DNA of 64,000 nucleotides, from positions 11,094,744-11,158,743 of the forward strand of contig OX637393.1 in assembly GCA_951799425.1 (NCBI GenBank), written 5' to 3'. Made by a program: the position numbers and the translations under genes. This document shows, one piece after another, positions 22,894-34,332 of this stretch (the first letter of the stretch is position 1; each line of letters starts with the position of its first letter). The notes beneath the pieces are model-generated. The model saw nothing but the letters and a program-made list of their open reading frames with translations. It was not told where the DNA came from and did no database searches. Source of the stretch: Ilex aquifolium (lineage: Eukaryota > Streptophyta > Magnoliopsida > Aquifoliales > Aquifoliaceae).

Positions 22894-24100
22894 GGGCCAG
22901 AAAGCAACAAGAGACTCTCCAAGTCAAAGTACTTGACCCGAGGGATGACAACACCTTGGAGAGAGGGGAGCTAGCAGAAAAAATTCAGCCAGTAGAACTG
23001 GATGAGAGCCTTCCAGAAAGGAGAGTCTATATAGGCTCCTCACTTTCCCAGGAGCAAGCATCCCATCTGGTAGACTTCCTCAGGTGGAACATTGATGTCT
23101 TTGCCTAGTCCTACGAAGACCTGGAGGGCATCAACCTCGAAGTGGCCACCCACCAGCTCAATGTGGACCCCAGGTTCAAACCGGTCCACCAAAAGCTGAG
23201 AAATATAAGCGCCGATAAAGGCTAGGCCATGGAGAAGGAAGTAGAGAAGCTGCTGGCAAACGGGTCAGTAAGGCAAGTAGCCTACCCGGATTGGCTATTA
23301 AATGTAGTGATGGTTACAAAGGCCAATGGGAAGTGGCACCTCTGCGTGGATTTCACAGAGCTTAATAAAGCATGTCCCAAAGACAGTTATCCTCTCCCAC
23401 ACATCGATTTCCTCATTGATGCCACTGCAGGACACGAGCTCTTGAGCTTTCCAGATGCTTACTCTGGGTATAACCAAATTAGCATGTTCCCTCCAGATCA
23501 GGAGAAAACCCCCTTCATCACCCCGAAGGGCACCTACTGCTATAGGGTGATGCCTTTCGGACTCAAGAATGTCGGAGCCACGTACTAGCGCCTTGTGAAC
23601 AAGATGTTTGAGGCACAGATTGGGAAGACCATGGAAGTCTACGTGGATGTCATGTTGGTGAAGAGCATGGCTGCAGCTGACCACGTGACATATCTTCAAG
23701 AAACCTTTGACATCCTGAGAGCCTACATGATGAAGCTAAACACTAAGAAGTGCGCATTCGACGTTAGTTCAAGGAAATTCCTAGGCTTCATGGTCAACAA
23801 AAGGGATATTGAGGCCAATCCAGACAAGATCAGAGCTATTTTGGAGATGAATTCCCCAGACTCTGTGAAGGAAGTCCCGCGCCTTAATGAGAGGATAGCA
23901 GCCCTCAACAAGTTTGTTTCAAAATCAGCAGACAAGTGTTTGCCTTTCTTTAAAATCCTCCGCAAATCTTTCCAGTCGGGATCAGACGCAGATGAGGCTT
24001 TTCAAAAGTTAAAGGCCTACCTTGTTACACCCCTTGCTCTCCCATGCTGTACAAGGAGAGACCTTGTACCTCTACCTCTCCTCCTCGTCCTCTGTCGTGA
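22881..24100 (+). pseudogene. Tat reverse transcriptase
   Basis: The linker reads at 22881-23108, with LSQEQASHLVDFLRWNIDVFA and then a stop. The polymerase runs from about 23150: PRFKPVHQK, VRQVAYPDWLLNVVMV, LCVDFTELNKACPKDSYPLP, DAYSGYNQI and MPFGLKNVGATY. The catalytic YVDD reads YVDVML at about 23640, losing the second Asp. The thumb and connection follow to about 24030 (KCAFDVSSRKFLGFMV). Stops lie at 23107, 23224 and 23587. Confidence 0.95.
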
Positions 24101-24681
24101 GCTCCGTCCTTGTTAGGGAGGATGGAGGCGTCCAGAAGCCGGTATACTATGTAAGTAGGGCATACCGAGGAACAGAGGTAAGATACTCAGAGCTAGAAAA
24201 GTTGGACCTCGCATTTGTCACCGCCACCAGGCCCCTACGCCACTACTTCCAAAGCCATACCATTGTGGTTATTACAGATCAACCACTCAAGAGAATCCTG
24301 GGAAAGCCTGACATGTCCATTCGACTCCTCAAATGGGTCGTTGAGTTGAGTGAGTTCGGCATGCAATACCAGTCGAGGGCAGTCATAAAAGCACAAGCAG
24401 TTACGGACTTTGTGGCCGAGTCTACACCACCACAGGGATCCCAAGAAGAAGTACCATGTGCCCCTGCGCTCGCCTGCCTAGTATATAGCGCCTCCAATCA
24501 CCATGAGGCAAGACCAAAAACTATCCCCAGAGAGCCTGGCGCCCTGGAAACGATACCCCAGCCCCTTGGAGCCCAAACTCCTAGGCCAAAGGCGCCCAGT
24601 TCTGGTTCACCTACCTCTTCAGAGTCATCGGCGATACAGCCTACTGTGCACCTACTTGAGTGCCCTACTGCACCTAAGTAG
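24022..24681 (+). pseudogene. Tat RNase H (first, Gypsy-type)
   Basis: A 219-residue frame. YLYLSSSSSVVSSVLVRED, then VYYVSRAYRGTEVRYSELEK, the helix AFVTATRPLRHYFQSH, then ITDQPLKRIL and a tail ending VTDFVAES at about 24420. These are the blocks of the Ty3/Gypsy RNase H that degrades RNA in the hybrid. The first catalytic Asp of the YTDAS motif is not evident, as in many Tat copies. The remaining 85 residues are Pro/Ser-rich linker to the second RNase H. Confidence 0.85.
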
Positions 24682-24744
24682 GCATCCCCTGCTTGCACTA
24701 TACCATGCTAGAGATTATATGTTAATTAGTCCTCCACTAGTGAG

Positions 24745-25302
24745 GGCGATGACGCAGGGCTGGTACTGATTAGCCCCCACGGCACCCCACTAAAGTACGT
24801 CATCTCCCTCCACTTCGTAGTATCAAATAACCAAGTAGAGTACGAGGCCTGCATATCAAGTTTGAAGCTTGCGATGGAGATGAAAGCCCTCTACCTGACA
24901 GCTTACAGTGACTCACATCTGATAGTCAATCAGGTAAAGGGAGACTTTGAAGCGAATGAGGAAAAGATGCAAGAATACATGTCAGTGGTCTGAGCTTTAT
25001 TGCAAAAGTTTAACCACTTTCATATCCACCACTTGCCCAGAGAGGAGAATGCCATGATAGATGCCCTCGCCAAGTTCGCATATGCCAACATACTCATGGT
25101 CCCAGCACTAACAGGCCACCAGTTTGAGCCAAGCAGGTTTAAGGCAGAGGAGGACGATGTTAATTGTGCATCATCCATAGCCAACTGGATAACACCTATC
25201 CGAGCCTACCTAGAGGAAGACCCTCTCCCAGAAAATCCAGTGGAAACCAAAAAACTAAGAATGAGAGCATCTAGGTATGTCATCCTACGTGACACTCTCT
25301 AA
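24745..25302 (+). pseudogene. Tat second RNase H (archaeal-type)
   Basis: In frame from 24745: DDAGLVLISPHGTPLKYVI, then VVSNNQVEYEACISSLKLAM, then YSDSHLIVNQVKGDFEAN, a TGA stop at about 24992, and FNHFHIHHLPREENAMIDAL at 25009. The motif set (glycine loop, NxxEYEA, SDS, H-x-P-R-xxN-xxxDALA) is that of the extra RNase H of Tat elements, not the domain upstream. The frame goes on to 25302 through the linker to integrase. Confidence 0.9.
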
Positions 25303-25362
25303 AAGAAAAGTAACTCGCTTCCCCTACTCCGCTGCCTCTACCCTGAAGAAGCCGACTATGCC

Positions 25363-25921
25363 ATGAGAGAAATCCACAAGGAGATATGTGAAAATCACTC
25401 CGGAGGGAGCGCACTAGCCCACAAAGAAATAAGGCAAGGCTATTACTGGCATAGCATGATCAAAGCCGCCCGTGATTTCATGGGGAAGTGTCACAAGTGT
25501 CAGCGTTTCGCAACTGTGCCCAGACAGCCACTAGAAAAGCTCACCACCATTTGAGCCCATAGTCTTTCTCCATGTGGGGGATCGACATTCTGGGTCCCCT
25601 ACCCATGAGTCGGGGTCAATGCAAATTTGTGGTAGTAGCCATTGAATACTTCACAAATTGGGCAGAAGCGGAAGCCTTAGCTAGAATAACAGACCATAAA
25701 GTGAAGGACTTAATCTGGAAGAGCATAGTCTGCCGCTTCGGGATATCTCATGCAATTGTAAGTGATAACGCCAAGCAGTTTGATAACAACCTCCCTAATA
25801 GCTTATGCGCAGACCTACAGATCAAACAACTCCTCTCCAGCCAAGCCCATCCACAAGCGAACGGGCAGGCGGAGGTCACAATTAGGACCATCCTCCGTAA
25901 CCTGAAAACCAGATTGGAGAG
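25363..25921 (+). pseudogene. Tat integrase, N-terminal and core, cut by insertion
   Basis: 25363-25554 carries the zinc-binding part: HKEICENHSGGSALAHKEIR, YYWHSM and CHKCQRFA (HHCC). A stop at 25552 precedes the core at 25572: WGIDILGPLP (first Asp), VVVAIEYFTNWAEAEALA, ISHAIVSDNAKQF (second Asp), and HPQANGQAEVTIRTILRNL (Glu). It ends KTRLE at 25921, where the Athila element enters at GAGAG. Catalytic D, D and E are all present. Continuation is at 37522. Confidence 0.95.
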
Positions 25922-27633
25922 TGATTCGACTTGTTTTTGTATCATACACCCAAGTATAAGTGGTCAAATTATAGTTTTCTCGGTTTAATTCCAAGATCGA
26001 TCTCACGAAGAGTTTTAATAATTCGAATTTAAAATAAAAACAGTAAAGTTGTTGTTAATGTAGCGGACATAAGATAGCTTGTGGTGTGAGCTTAGATTGA
26101 TAACTAGTCTAATTAAATAAAGTGTGTAAATAAATTGTTAAAGACAATAATATGAAAGATACCCTTCAGTTTAAGGATCCCATATGTTTTATCTTGGTTA
26201 AGTAATGGAAATGCCACCTTACAACAATTAACTTCCCTGTCACTTGGAAAGTCAACCGGTAGATTTGATGTATATTAAACCATAACACATCAACTTCTTA
26301 GGTTAGCTGGTGGTATAAGTAACAATTGACAAATTTAAGTACACAAGAAGGACAAGCCATTCATGAGGAATACTAAAATTACTCAATTGTCAGTTTAATA
26401 TTATGTATCAGTTAAACGAGCCTAGTGAACCAGAAGGACGAGCCATTCAAGTGGATCACTTAAGTCATTAATTTGACAGCTTTATATACCAGTTAAACGA
26501 CCCTAGTGCACCAGAAGGACAAGCCATTCAAGTGGATCACTTAGGTCATTAATCTGATAGTGTTATATACCATGCAACAGTAAAACATCCTCAATGAACC
26601 TGGAGGTCAAGCCATTCCATTGGAACACCGTAGATATTCGACCGGCTGGTTGATGATTCACTGATGACATAATTCTGGGCTACGTAGTAACACCCAATTA
26701 CGTACATCACTGTATCATGCATGAAGTTCATAATAATATATAGTATAGTAGAGTATATATAAATATAACCATCCATCAATTAAGGGATATATATACATAT
26801 ATATATATATATATCTATATATATGTATATATATGTATATATATCTATATATATAGTATAATTAAACATTGACATTTTCATAACTTAACCAGTATTATAC
26901 ATATGTTTACCCTTCGTTGAAGGGTATAAGTAAACTACTCACGCTCCATTGCTATAGACAAGCAAGAAGTGCGGTTAATTCTCATTACAGTATTAAATAG
27001 AATACGGACACGGATACTTCTTTTGCAAGGAATAACTGTAACACAACCACCCTTAATATTGATTAAAATATAAAGGTGACGACAGTTCAACTTTCCAAGT
27101 GGAAAGATATAACATAAATGTAGAAATACAGAGTTTTGGCTAGAGAGTAGGTCGAACCGGATCTAGAATATTTCTATGACTTTCTCTTTTCTCTCTCTTT
27201 TCTTTCTCTTCTTCTTCTTTTTTTCTTTATTCTCTCCTAGAGCTCCTCCCTCTGGCCGGCTGAAAAATGAAGAAGGCTGCCCTATTTATAGGAAAAAGGA
27301 AGCAGGAGGTGGAAGATCAACATGAGCCGCCAAGAGGGACCGTTCGGACGCCATCACCACCGTTCTGACGGTGGTGCCTTGCTAGATGTTGATTCTCTTG
27401 TTGTGCTGGCCATTTCTTGGTTATTTTACATTTGCCTCCCTTGTTGTTTTAAGCTTTGACAAATTATTTCTTTATACTTTCAGGTAATTCCGCACAAAAC
27501 CCTGAAATTTCAAACAATATACATATAAAACCCTAGTTTACGCACAAACCTTAATTGACAGTTTTTAATTGTTTTATCTTACAAATTTAACTTATTTAAT
27601 TATTCTAATTTATATACTAATTAGGGTTAATCA
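25922..27633 (-). repeat. 3' LTR of the Athila element
   Basis: 1712 bases, TGATTCGACTTG to GGTTAATCA on the plus strand. It contains two to three units of about 75-90 bases around CGACCCTAGTGAACCAGAAGG at 26400-26600, and an (AT)n tract at about 26785-26870 that is shorter in the other LTR. A minus-strand TATA lies at 27281-27292. Confidence 0.95.
27281..27292 (-). promoter_or_regulatory. TATA box, Athila 3' LTR (minus strand)
   Basis: On the minus strand, CCTATAAATAGG. It is conserved at 37164-37176 in the 5' LTR and, as CCTATAAATA, in the solo LTR at about 21739-21749. Confidence 0.7.
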
Positions 27634-27662
27634 CACTCCCCAACTTAAACTTTAATAGTCCC
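27634..27662 (-). other. Polypurine tract, Athila element
   Basis: On the minus strand, TTTAAGTTGGGGAGTG directly abuts the LTR start TGATTAACCC. The non-autonomous element at 38341-47426 has GCTAAGTTGGGGGC at the same place. Confidence 0.8.
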
Positions 27663-29386
27663 TAGTAAATATAAAAACTATTAACAAAATAAAATACAAA
27701 CAGATGTAAAATCATTTTCGTAGATTTTTTTACGATTGCATTTAGCCTATGCAACAAGCCTTTAAACCCCTAGTTGATCCCTAGTGGACGAGTTTTGTCT
27801 TGTGAAGGTTTTCAGTGAAATTACCTACAAACTTTAGTAGTTAGGAGATCATAATTCATATTTTTCACATATAAAATTACATCAATATTCCTGTGCATTG
27901 CTAGAATACTTCTTTTTTTCTGATTTCTATAAGAGTAACACACGTTAGTTGTAATATTATCTATATATTTTTCTAAAAACTTGTGTGTGTGTAATGATTT
28001 CTTTTATTTTAAAAATCACTCAAGAAATATTACCATCTTTCATGATAGTCTTGATGTCAATCTTTTCCTGAAATAAACTCAGCAAAGAATACACATATGT
28101 TATAGTGACTATTCCCTCAATAATTACATGTTATTGGAATATTGTTAGCAAAACAAATAATATCACATGTAATATATCAGAAGAACGGCTATTCGAACAA
28201 AATTAGAATTTGACATAATCTCATGAAAGGATATTAACACTATATTAGACATATTATTAGCATTTTCCCTTTTTAGATTCATAGGATTAATACAGATGTA
28301 TGATCTCTAGAATCAAAAAAGACTTTCTTTGGGTTGTAATGTGGCTATTGGTTTAGGGTTTTTTTAAAAAAAAATTACGTTAATGGGATTCAAAAGCTAC
28401 CCTTTATATTGTGGCACACCTCTTCCTAGCCTTTTCAGACTTTGCGTGTTTATTCTTTCCATTTTTCACTTTTTTGGCTCTTTTCTTTCTGTTTTTCTCT
28501 TTAAATTCTTTCCACGGGTTTTTCTTTTCTTTGAATAGTACATACCCTTTTCTTTTCTCTTTTCAACCTTTTCTTCCTCTTTTGTTTTTCTGTATCCTTC
28601 TAATTTAAAAGAGGTTGCAAGAAAATTAGATAGCAAAAGGTAGGTTTAATATTTTTATGTGGCTCGGGTATTTTTTTTTGGTTTCATGAAAAGAATTTAT
28701 ACTCTTTTAGGCTCAATCATGGTTGACTAAGGATATAATTTTGTAAAAGAAATAGTCGAGGCTCAAAATTAGTCAAAAATGGCCTAATATCATTTTCCAG
28801 AAATCACACACTTGTATAATTTCTCAGTAAAAGAATTTCAAGGATAATGTTAACAATACAATCTAGCAAGTGTTAATCAAAACAAAACTAATGAGATTAT
28901 TCAAAGAAAGTTTACTGTTGAATCGAAGATTCTTATTTGAGTAGATGTAGAATATCTCTCCAAGAAAGATCGGCTCAAATTCTGCAATTGGTTTTACATC
29001 TCCACTATATATGCAAAGAGTGTAATATTTCACAAGATTTCTAAAATAAAGAAATCTATTTGTGCTCATAAGAGTAAGTTTAAACAAAAATATTAAGATA
29101 ATGCACAACTAAAATATGAAAATCCCGCGTGATTAGATTAAGGTTATTTTCGCAAAGCATAGGAATATTAACCTAATTTAAATGTAAATTATTTGAAATA
29201 ATCCTCCTAGCTTAAAAACATAAGTTTCATATTAACTAACAAGAACAAACTTAATCACAAACAAGTTCAAAACCAAAACAGGTTCAAAATATAAAGTAAA
29301 TTAAAGTGCATAATTAAAAAGTTGAGTGAAAGATAGCAAAGTTTTTGTAGAATCTCCAGTGTCTCAGATCAAGATGTAGACGTTCC
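27663..29386 (-). other. 3' untranslated region of the Athila element
   Basis: About 1.7 kb without a credible gene. On the minus strand it has a purine-rich stretch at about 28600-28410 (AAAGAAAAG words) and, at 27850-27720, a block containing AAAACTCGTCCACTAGGGAT. Both recur in the same order in the non-autonomous element at about 42260-42500 and 43090-43190. The plus-strand ORF at 28411-28608 is only the complement of the purine tract. Confidence 0.7.
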
Positions 29387-30503
29387 TCAACCAAAATGCT
29401 GTCTAAGTAGCCTCAAAATCTCTACTTGATTTTGTTCATAATCATTCATTCGTTGATTGATCTGGGTTATGCTGGTACCGAGCTGGGTAACAGTAGTCTC
29501 CAACCCAAGCAAGATCTGTCTATCAGTCCTGTCATCCATTGGTACATACGGCTGATCTTCTTGTTGTGGAGGTGGTTCTTGTGGGAAAAATTCTTCGGGT
29601 ACTTGGAATGGCTCATCTTGTGGTGGAGGTGGTGCTTCAGGTTGTTCCTCAGGTTGTACTCCATGACTCTTCTTTAAAGAAGTTTTATCTAATGGTCCAA
29701 AATGTTCCACCGTTTTCCATAAAGGATCAACAATCACTCCCTTGTTCCCGCATAATTGAGAAACTAACATAGCATATGGAAATGAAGGTTTCTTTCTATC
29801 CACTGTAAGCAACATTTGATCCATGATTAAGTTTGGAAGATCAATTGTGTGTCCCATCCCAAAAGCATATACAAAGTAGGCCTGCTCAGTATAAATCTGA
29901 TTTTTCTGAGCTCGGGGTAACAAACTGTTTACTGTAATCATATTCAGAATTCAGTATTTGTCTGTCAGATCCCCTTGTTTTATGTATTTATTTGGTCTAC
30001 CCCAAACAAAGTCTGGATTACCCGTCAATTCTCTCCCTACGTCATTCAAATCAGGTAATTCAGTGTAAGGATATTGCGGGTTTGGTGGTCTTTGCATGGG
30101 CTGAAAAAAATTCGGCTATAGTAGCCGGTGTAACTTGGAAGATTATACCCCGAACAAATACACGCAATTGTCGTTCTCCAATTATTTCTGCATTACTATA
30201 GAACTCACGGACCAAGCAATCATAAGCAACAGTTATAAATCTAATATAATCCAACCATCCTCTTTCAGCAAGAATTTGTCTAACTCCTATGTTTTCAAAA
30301 TCCTCAAAAATAACTGGCCTTTCAGAAATGATAGTTTTAGATATAAAATTAACATCGTACCAGGCCTGTTGTTCAAAATTCTCAAAAATTACCTCATTGT
30401 AGATATTTCCTGGTCCAGGTTGTTGTAGAGGTGCTTGAGGTTGCTGAGGTTGACCCCTTTGTGCACGACTTGAAGATCCTCTCGTTCGACGCCTTGAATC
30501 CAT
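29387..30503 (-). pseudogene. Athila third (env-like) ORF, plant transposon-protein domain
   Basis: On the minus strand it starts ATG at 30503 (MDSRRRTRGSSSRAQRGQPQ), then a folded part with RGWLDYIRFITVAYDCLVRE and FVRGIIFQVTPATIAEFF, down to a stop at 30060. It continues after a shift at 29941-29387, with QAYFVYAFGMGHTIDLPNLI and a Pro/Gln-rich stretch, ending in a coiled-coil-like tail. The pattern matches the putative plant transposon protein family found as the extra ORF of Athila elements. Its function is unknown; I see no signal peptide or clear membrane segment, so env-like describes its position only. Confidence 0.75.
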
Positions 30504-31025
30504 GTTTTTCCCGATTTCTCTTCAAATACTTGGTTTCAATTGATTTCAACCGGTAGAAACCTTTAAAATGTAATGGGTAAGTGAATAATCGAAGCAGATT
30601 TGAAGAAAAACGGTCAAGTGTAGTAGATTTGGGAGAAATCCTTTGGAGAAATCCGGCTGTTTTCAAATTCTGGTTGCGAGGGAGACCGAACTGATCGATT
30701 TTTGCATGGAATGGATATTTATATGGGCACTGCCGTCTGGACGCTAGCACCACCGTCCGGACGGTACTAATTGACTGGTTTTTGCTTTGTGTGCTGCAGG
30801 CTGCTGCTTTTGATTTTCTACAATTCTGCTTTGTTTATTTCATAATCCTGCAGTTACAAAGTTAAATACAATTTTACATATTCTATAAAACTTTGCTAAC
30901 CACTCTTTTTCTTTTCAAAAATTGGTTATTTTTATTCTTTTATTTATTATTTATTGATTTTCCTATTTATTCTATAGTTATTTACATTTATGTACATATA
31001 TATAATTCTAGAATACATTATTTGA
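30504..31025 (-). other. Gene-free spacer before the third ORF
   Basis: It holds no credible ORF. An alternative frame at 30394-30753 is a shadow of the start of the third ORF. The sequence is AT-rich and serves as leader or intergenic spacer in the element. Confidence 0.5.
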
Positions 31026-31370
31026 TCATATTGATTCATAGTCAGAACTTTCTGGATCACTAATACCAGTGACACGGTTAACTTCATTTTTCACGTATCT
31101 TGTTAACATAGGAGTAGAATAGGATGGCGTCTCAAGGTATTCTTTACTCTGCCCATACCTAATCCACTGGAGACGATCTAATGCTCGACCTGAAATTGGT
31201 TCCACACACTGATTATATTGTCTCAAATGCTCTGTACGACCACATCTTACACAACCACCGAGACGATTTGCTCGTCGGTGTTTAGCAAATGTACTCTTTC
31301 CACATACCGGTCTTGCTTGACTTTCAAAAATTTCTAAATTTCTAAATTTCTAACTCTTCTAGCTTTTTGC
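31026..31370 (-). pseudogene. Unidentified ORF with zinc-knuckle-like motif
   Basis: On the minus strand a frame reads through GGCVRCGRTEHLRQYNQC (about 31270-31205) and then PISGRALDRLQWIRYGQSKE to a stop near 31026. The Cys and His spacing (C-x2-C-x4-H-x6-C) is close to a retroviral knuckle but not exact. It lies where integrase should be, between RNase H and the third ORF. I do not recognise the family. It may be a remnant of the end of pol, or unrelated filler at a deletion. Confidence 0.35.
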
Positions 31371-31739
31371 ATGATCAATGCATGTATATCTTTTGGAAGA
31401 TGACGCAATAAAATTAAAATTAACCAAAATAGTTTCTCATCCATTGTGTATTTATTTTTTTATTTTTTTTGAAAAATTAAAAATGACTCAAATATTTGAC
31501 TCACTATCTGGTTCTTTAACGTTTGTTAGTTAGAAAGACGAACAAAATTTTGAATAACACACAAACAAACATATTTTCAAACATATTTTAATAATTCCTT
31601 CCTCCCCCAGCTATATGAAACATTGTCCGTAATGTATATGAAAATCCGCAATTTGTTGTTGTTCGGCGATTAAGATAGCTGGTTCTCATTCAGGAGATCA
31701 TGGTACTTCTGTTATTGCAAAAAGTTGTTCATCTAGAAA

Positions 31740-34283
31740 AGTTTCTCTAATCGGAATTGGTTATTCATTTGTATCATAATTTAGTCTTGACAAGTGATCT
31801 GCTACCACGTTTTTAACTCCTTTCTTATCTTTTATGATAATATCAAATTATTGAAGTAACAAAATTCAACTTAGGAGACGTGGCTTAGTAACATTCTTAG
31901 TAAGTAAATATTTTAAAGTTGCATGATCTGTAAATACAACAATTGACGATCCAACCAGATATGAACGAAATTTATCTAATGCAAACACAACAACAAGTAA
32001 TTCTTTTTCTGTAATTGAATAATTCATTTGCGCATCATTTAAAGTTTTGCTTGCATAGTAAATAACATAAGATTTTTTTATCCCTTCTTTGACCTAATAC
32101 AGCTCCTACTGCGTAATCACTTGCATCACACATTAATTCAAAAGGTAAAGACCAGTCAGGAGGTTGCATAATAGGTGCAGAAATAATCATGTTTTTTTAA
32201 TTTATCAAATGCTAATTGACATGCATCATTCCAGTCAAATACTATATCCTGACACAAAAGATTACATATTGGTTTAGATATTGCACTAAAATTTTTAATA
32301 AATCTTCTATAAAATCCTGCATGACCTAGAAAAGATCGAACATCTTTTACAGTTTTCCGTGAAGGAAGATTAGCTATTAAGTCAATTTTGGATTTATCAA
32401 CTTTAATTCCTTTTTTAGAAACAATGTGACCTAAAACAATACCTTGTGTAACCATGAAATGACATTTTTCCCAATTTAAAATAAGGTTTGTTTCTTCGCA
32501 TCGAATAAGTACTTTTTCAAGATTTTTTAAACATAAATGAAATGAATCACCATATACCGAGAAATCGTCCATAAAAACTTCTAGATATCGTTCTACCATA
32601 TCACTAAATATACTTAGCATGCAACGCTGAAAAGTAACTAGGGCATTACATAATCCAAAAGATTTTATAAGCGAAAGTACCGAAATGACATGTAAATGTA
32701 GTTTTTTCTTGATCATCTATTGCAATTTCAATTTGATTATAACCAGAATATCCATCTAAAAAGCAATAATATGCATGACCAACTATTCTTTCTAAAACTT
32801 GATCTAGAAATGGCAACGAAAAATGATCCTCTCTGGTTAGGGAATTTAGCTTTCGATAGTCAATACACACACGCCATCCTGTGGTTGTACGCATATGAAC
32901 TAATTCATTCTGTTGATTTTTTATTACCGTAACACCAGACTTTTTAGGAACTACTTGTGTAGGACTAACCCATTTATTATCAGATATAGGGTAGATAATA
33001 TTAGCATCTAATAGTTTAAGTACTTCAGCACGAACTACTTCTTTCAAGTGTGGATTCAATCTTCTTTGCATTTGACGAGATGGTTTAGCATTTTCTTCTG
33101 AGTAGATACAATGAGTACATAGAAGTGGACTTATACTGTTTATATCTGCTATCGTCCATCCAATAACGCTTTGGTGATCTTTATGAATTTTTTTCAATTC
33201 TTTTTCTTGAATTCTAGATAATTTTGATGATATTATCACTGGATAAATTTCATCTTCCCCCAAAAAGAGATATTTTAGGTTAGATGGAAGAAGATTTAAT
33301 TCTGGTTTAAAAACTTTGATGTTAGATTCTTCAGATTTAGGTGGATCCCTTGCTGATATATCTTCAGATTCAATATCAGATATAGATTCTAATGCATATG
33401 ATTCTTTTTTCATAAAAATATTTTCAAATAAACTCTGAGTTAACAACTCAACACAATTTACTTCATACATTTCATCTTCTTCTCTGGGTTGTTTTGCAAT
33501 GTTAAAAACATTTAATTCTAAAGTCATGTTTCCAAATGAAAGTTTCATGACTCCATTCCTACAATTAATCAGTGCATTTGATGTAGCTAGGAATGGTCGT
33601 CCCAAAATAATAGGTATGTATGCAGATGCATGAAAAATTGGTTGGGTGTCTAAAATGATAAAATCTGCTGGGAAATAGAATTGATCAACTTGGATTATAA
33701 CATCCTCCACAATTCCTCGTGGAGTTTTTATGGATCGGTCTGCTAATTGCAATGTAACATTGGTAGGTTTTAACTCACTCAATCCTAATTGTGTATATAC
33801 CGAATATGACATTAAATTACAACTGGCTCCAAGATCTAACAGAGCTTGTTCAATTCGAAAATTTCCAATGATACATGAAAGTGTAGGACTACCTGGATCT
33901 TTGTACTTAAGAAGAGTATTATGCTGTATTATGGTACTAACTTGTTCAATTAGAAATGCCTTCTTTGGTACATTTGTTTTTCTTTTTATTGTGCAAATAT
34001 CTTTCAAAAACTTGGTGTAAGCTGGAATTTGTTTTATTGCATCCAACAAAGGAATGTTAATCTTTACTTGTTTAAACAGCTCATAAATTTCAGATTGATC
34101 TTTTACAAATGAGGACTTCTTAACCCTTTGAGGAAAAGGTAAAGGAATAGGACATAGATGATCTTTCTCATTTTGTATTTCTGGTTGTTTTTCTGCTGAA
34201 GGTTCAGGTTCAAGTGGTTCATTTATAGGAATTGACTTGCGTATTTTTTTAGAAATTTTAGGTTTAATGGTCTTGTCAATCAC
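31740..34283 (-). pseudogene. pol: Athila pol: protease, reverse transcriptase, RNase H
   Basis: On the minus strand a 545-residue ORF runs 34283-32646. Protease is at about residues 140-230 (EQALLDLGASCNLM, then PRGIVEDVIIQVDQFYFPAD); its Asp is kept within DLGA. Reverse transcriptase follows, with GWRVCIDYRKLNSLTREDHF and DGYSGYNQIEIA. A frameshift near 32650 moves the frame to 32716-32156, with SFGLCNALVTFQRCMLSIFS, catalytic FMDDFSVYG, and LGHAGFYRRFI. RNase H reads to about 31750 (MCDASDYAVGAVLGQ, YSITEKELLVVVFALDKFRS, FTDHATLKYLL, VVADHLSRL) with a few stops. Integrase does not follow. Confidence 0.95.
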
Positions 34284-34332
34284 CTTACCACTTCTCAGTA
34301 TGGTGATTGCTTGTACTTGACTTGGAGAAGGT

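Noticed and set aside
28411..28608. Phe/Leu-rich ORF as a membrane protein
   Set aside because: It is the complement of a purine-rich tract in the Athila 3' region; the same effect occurs at 42258-42503.
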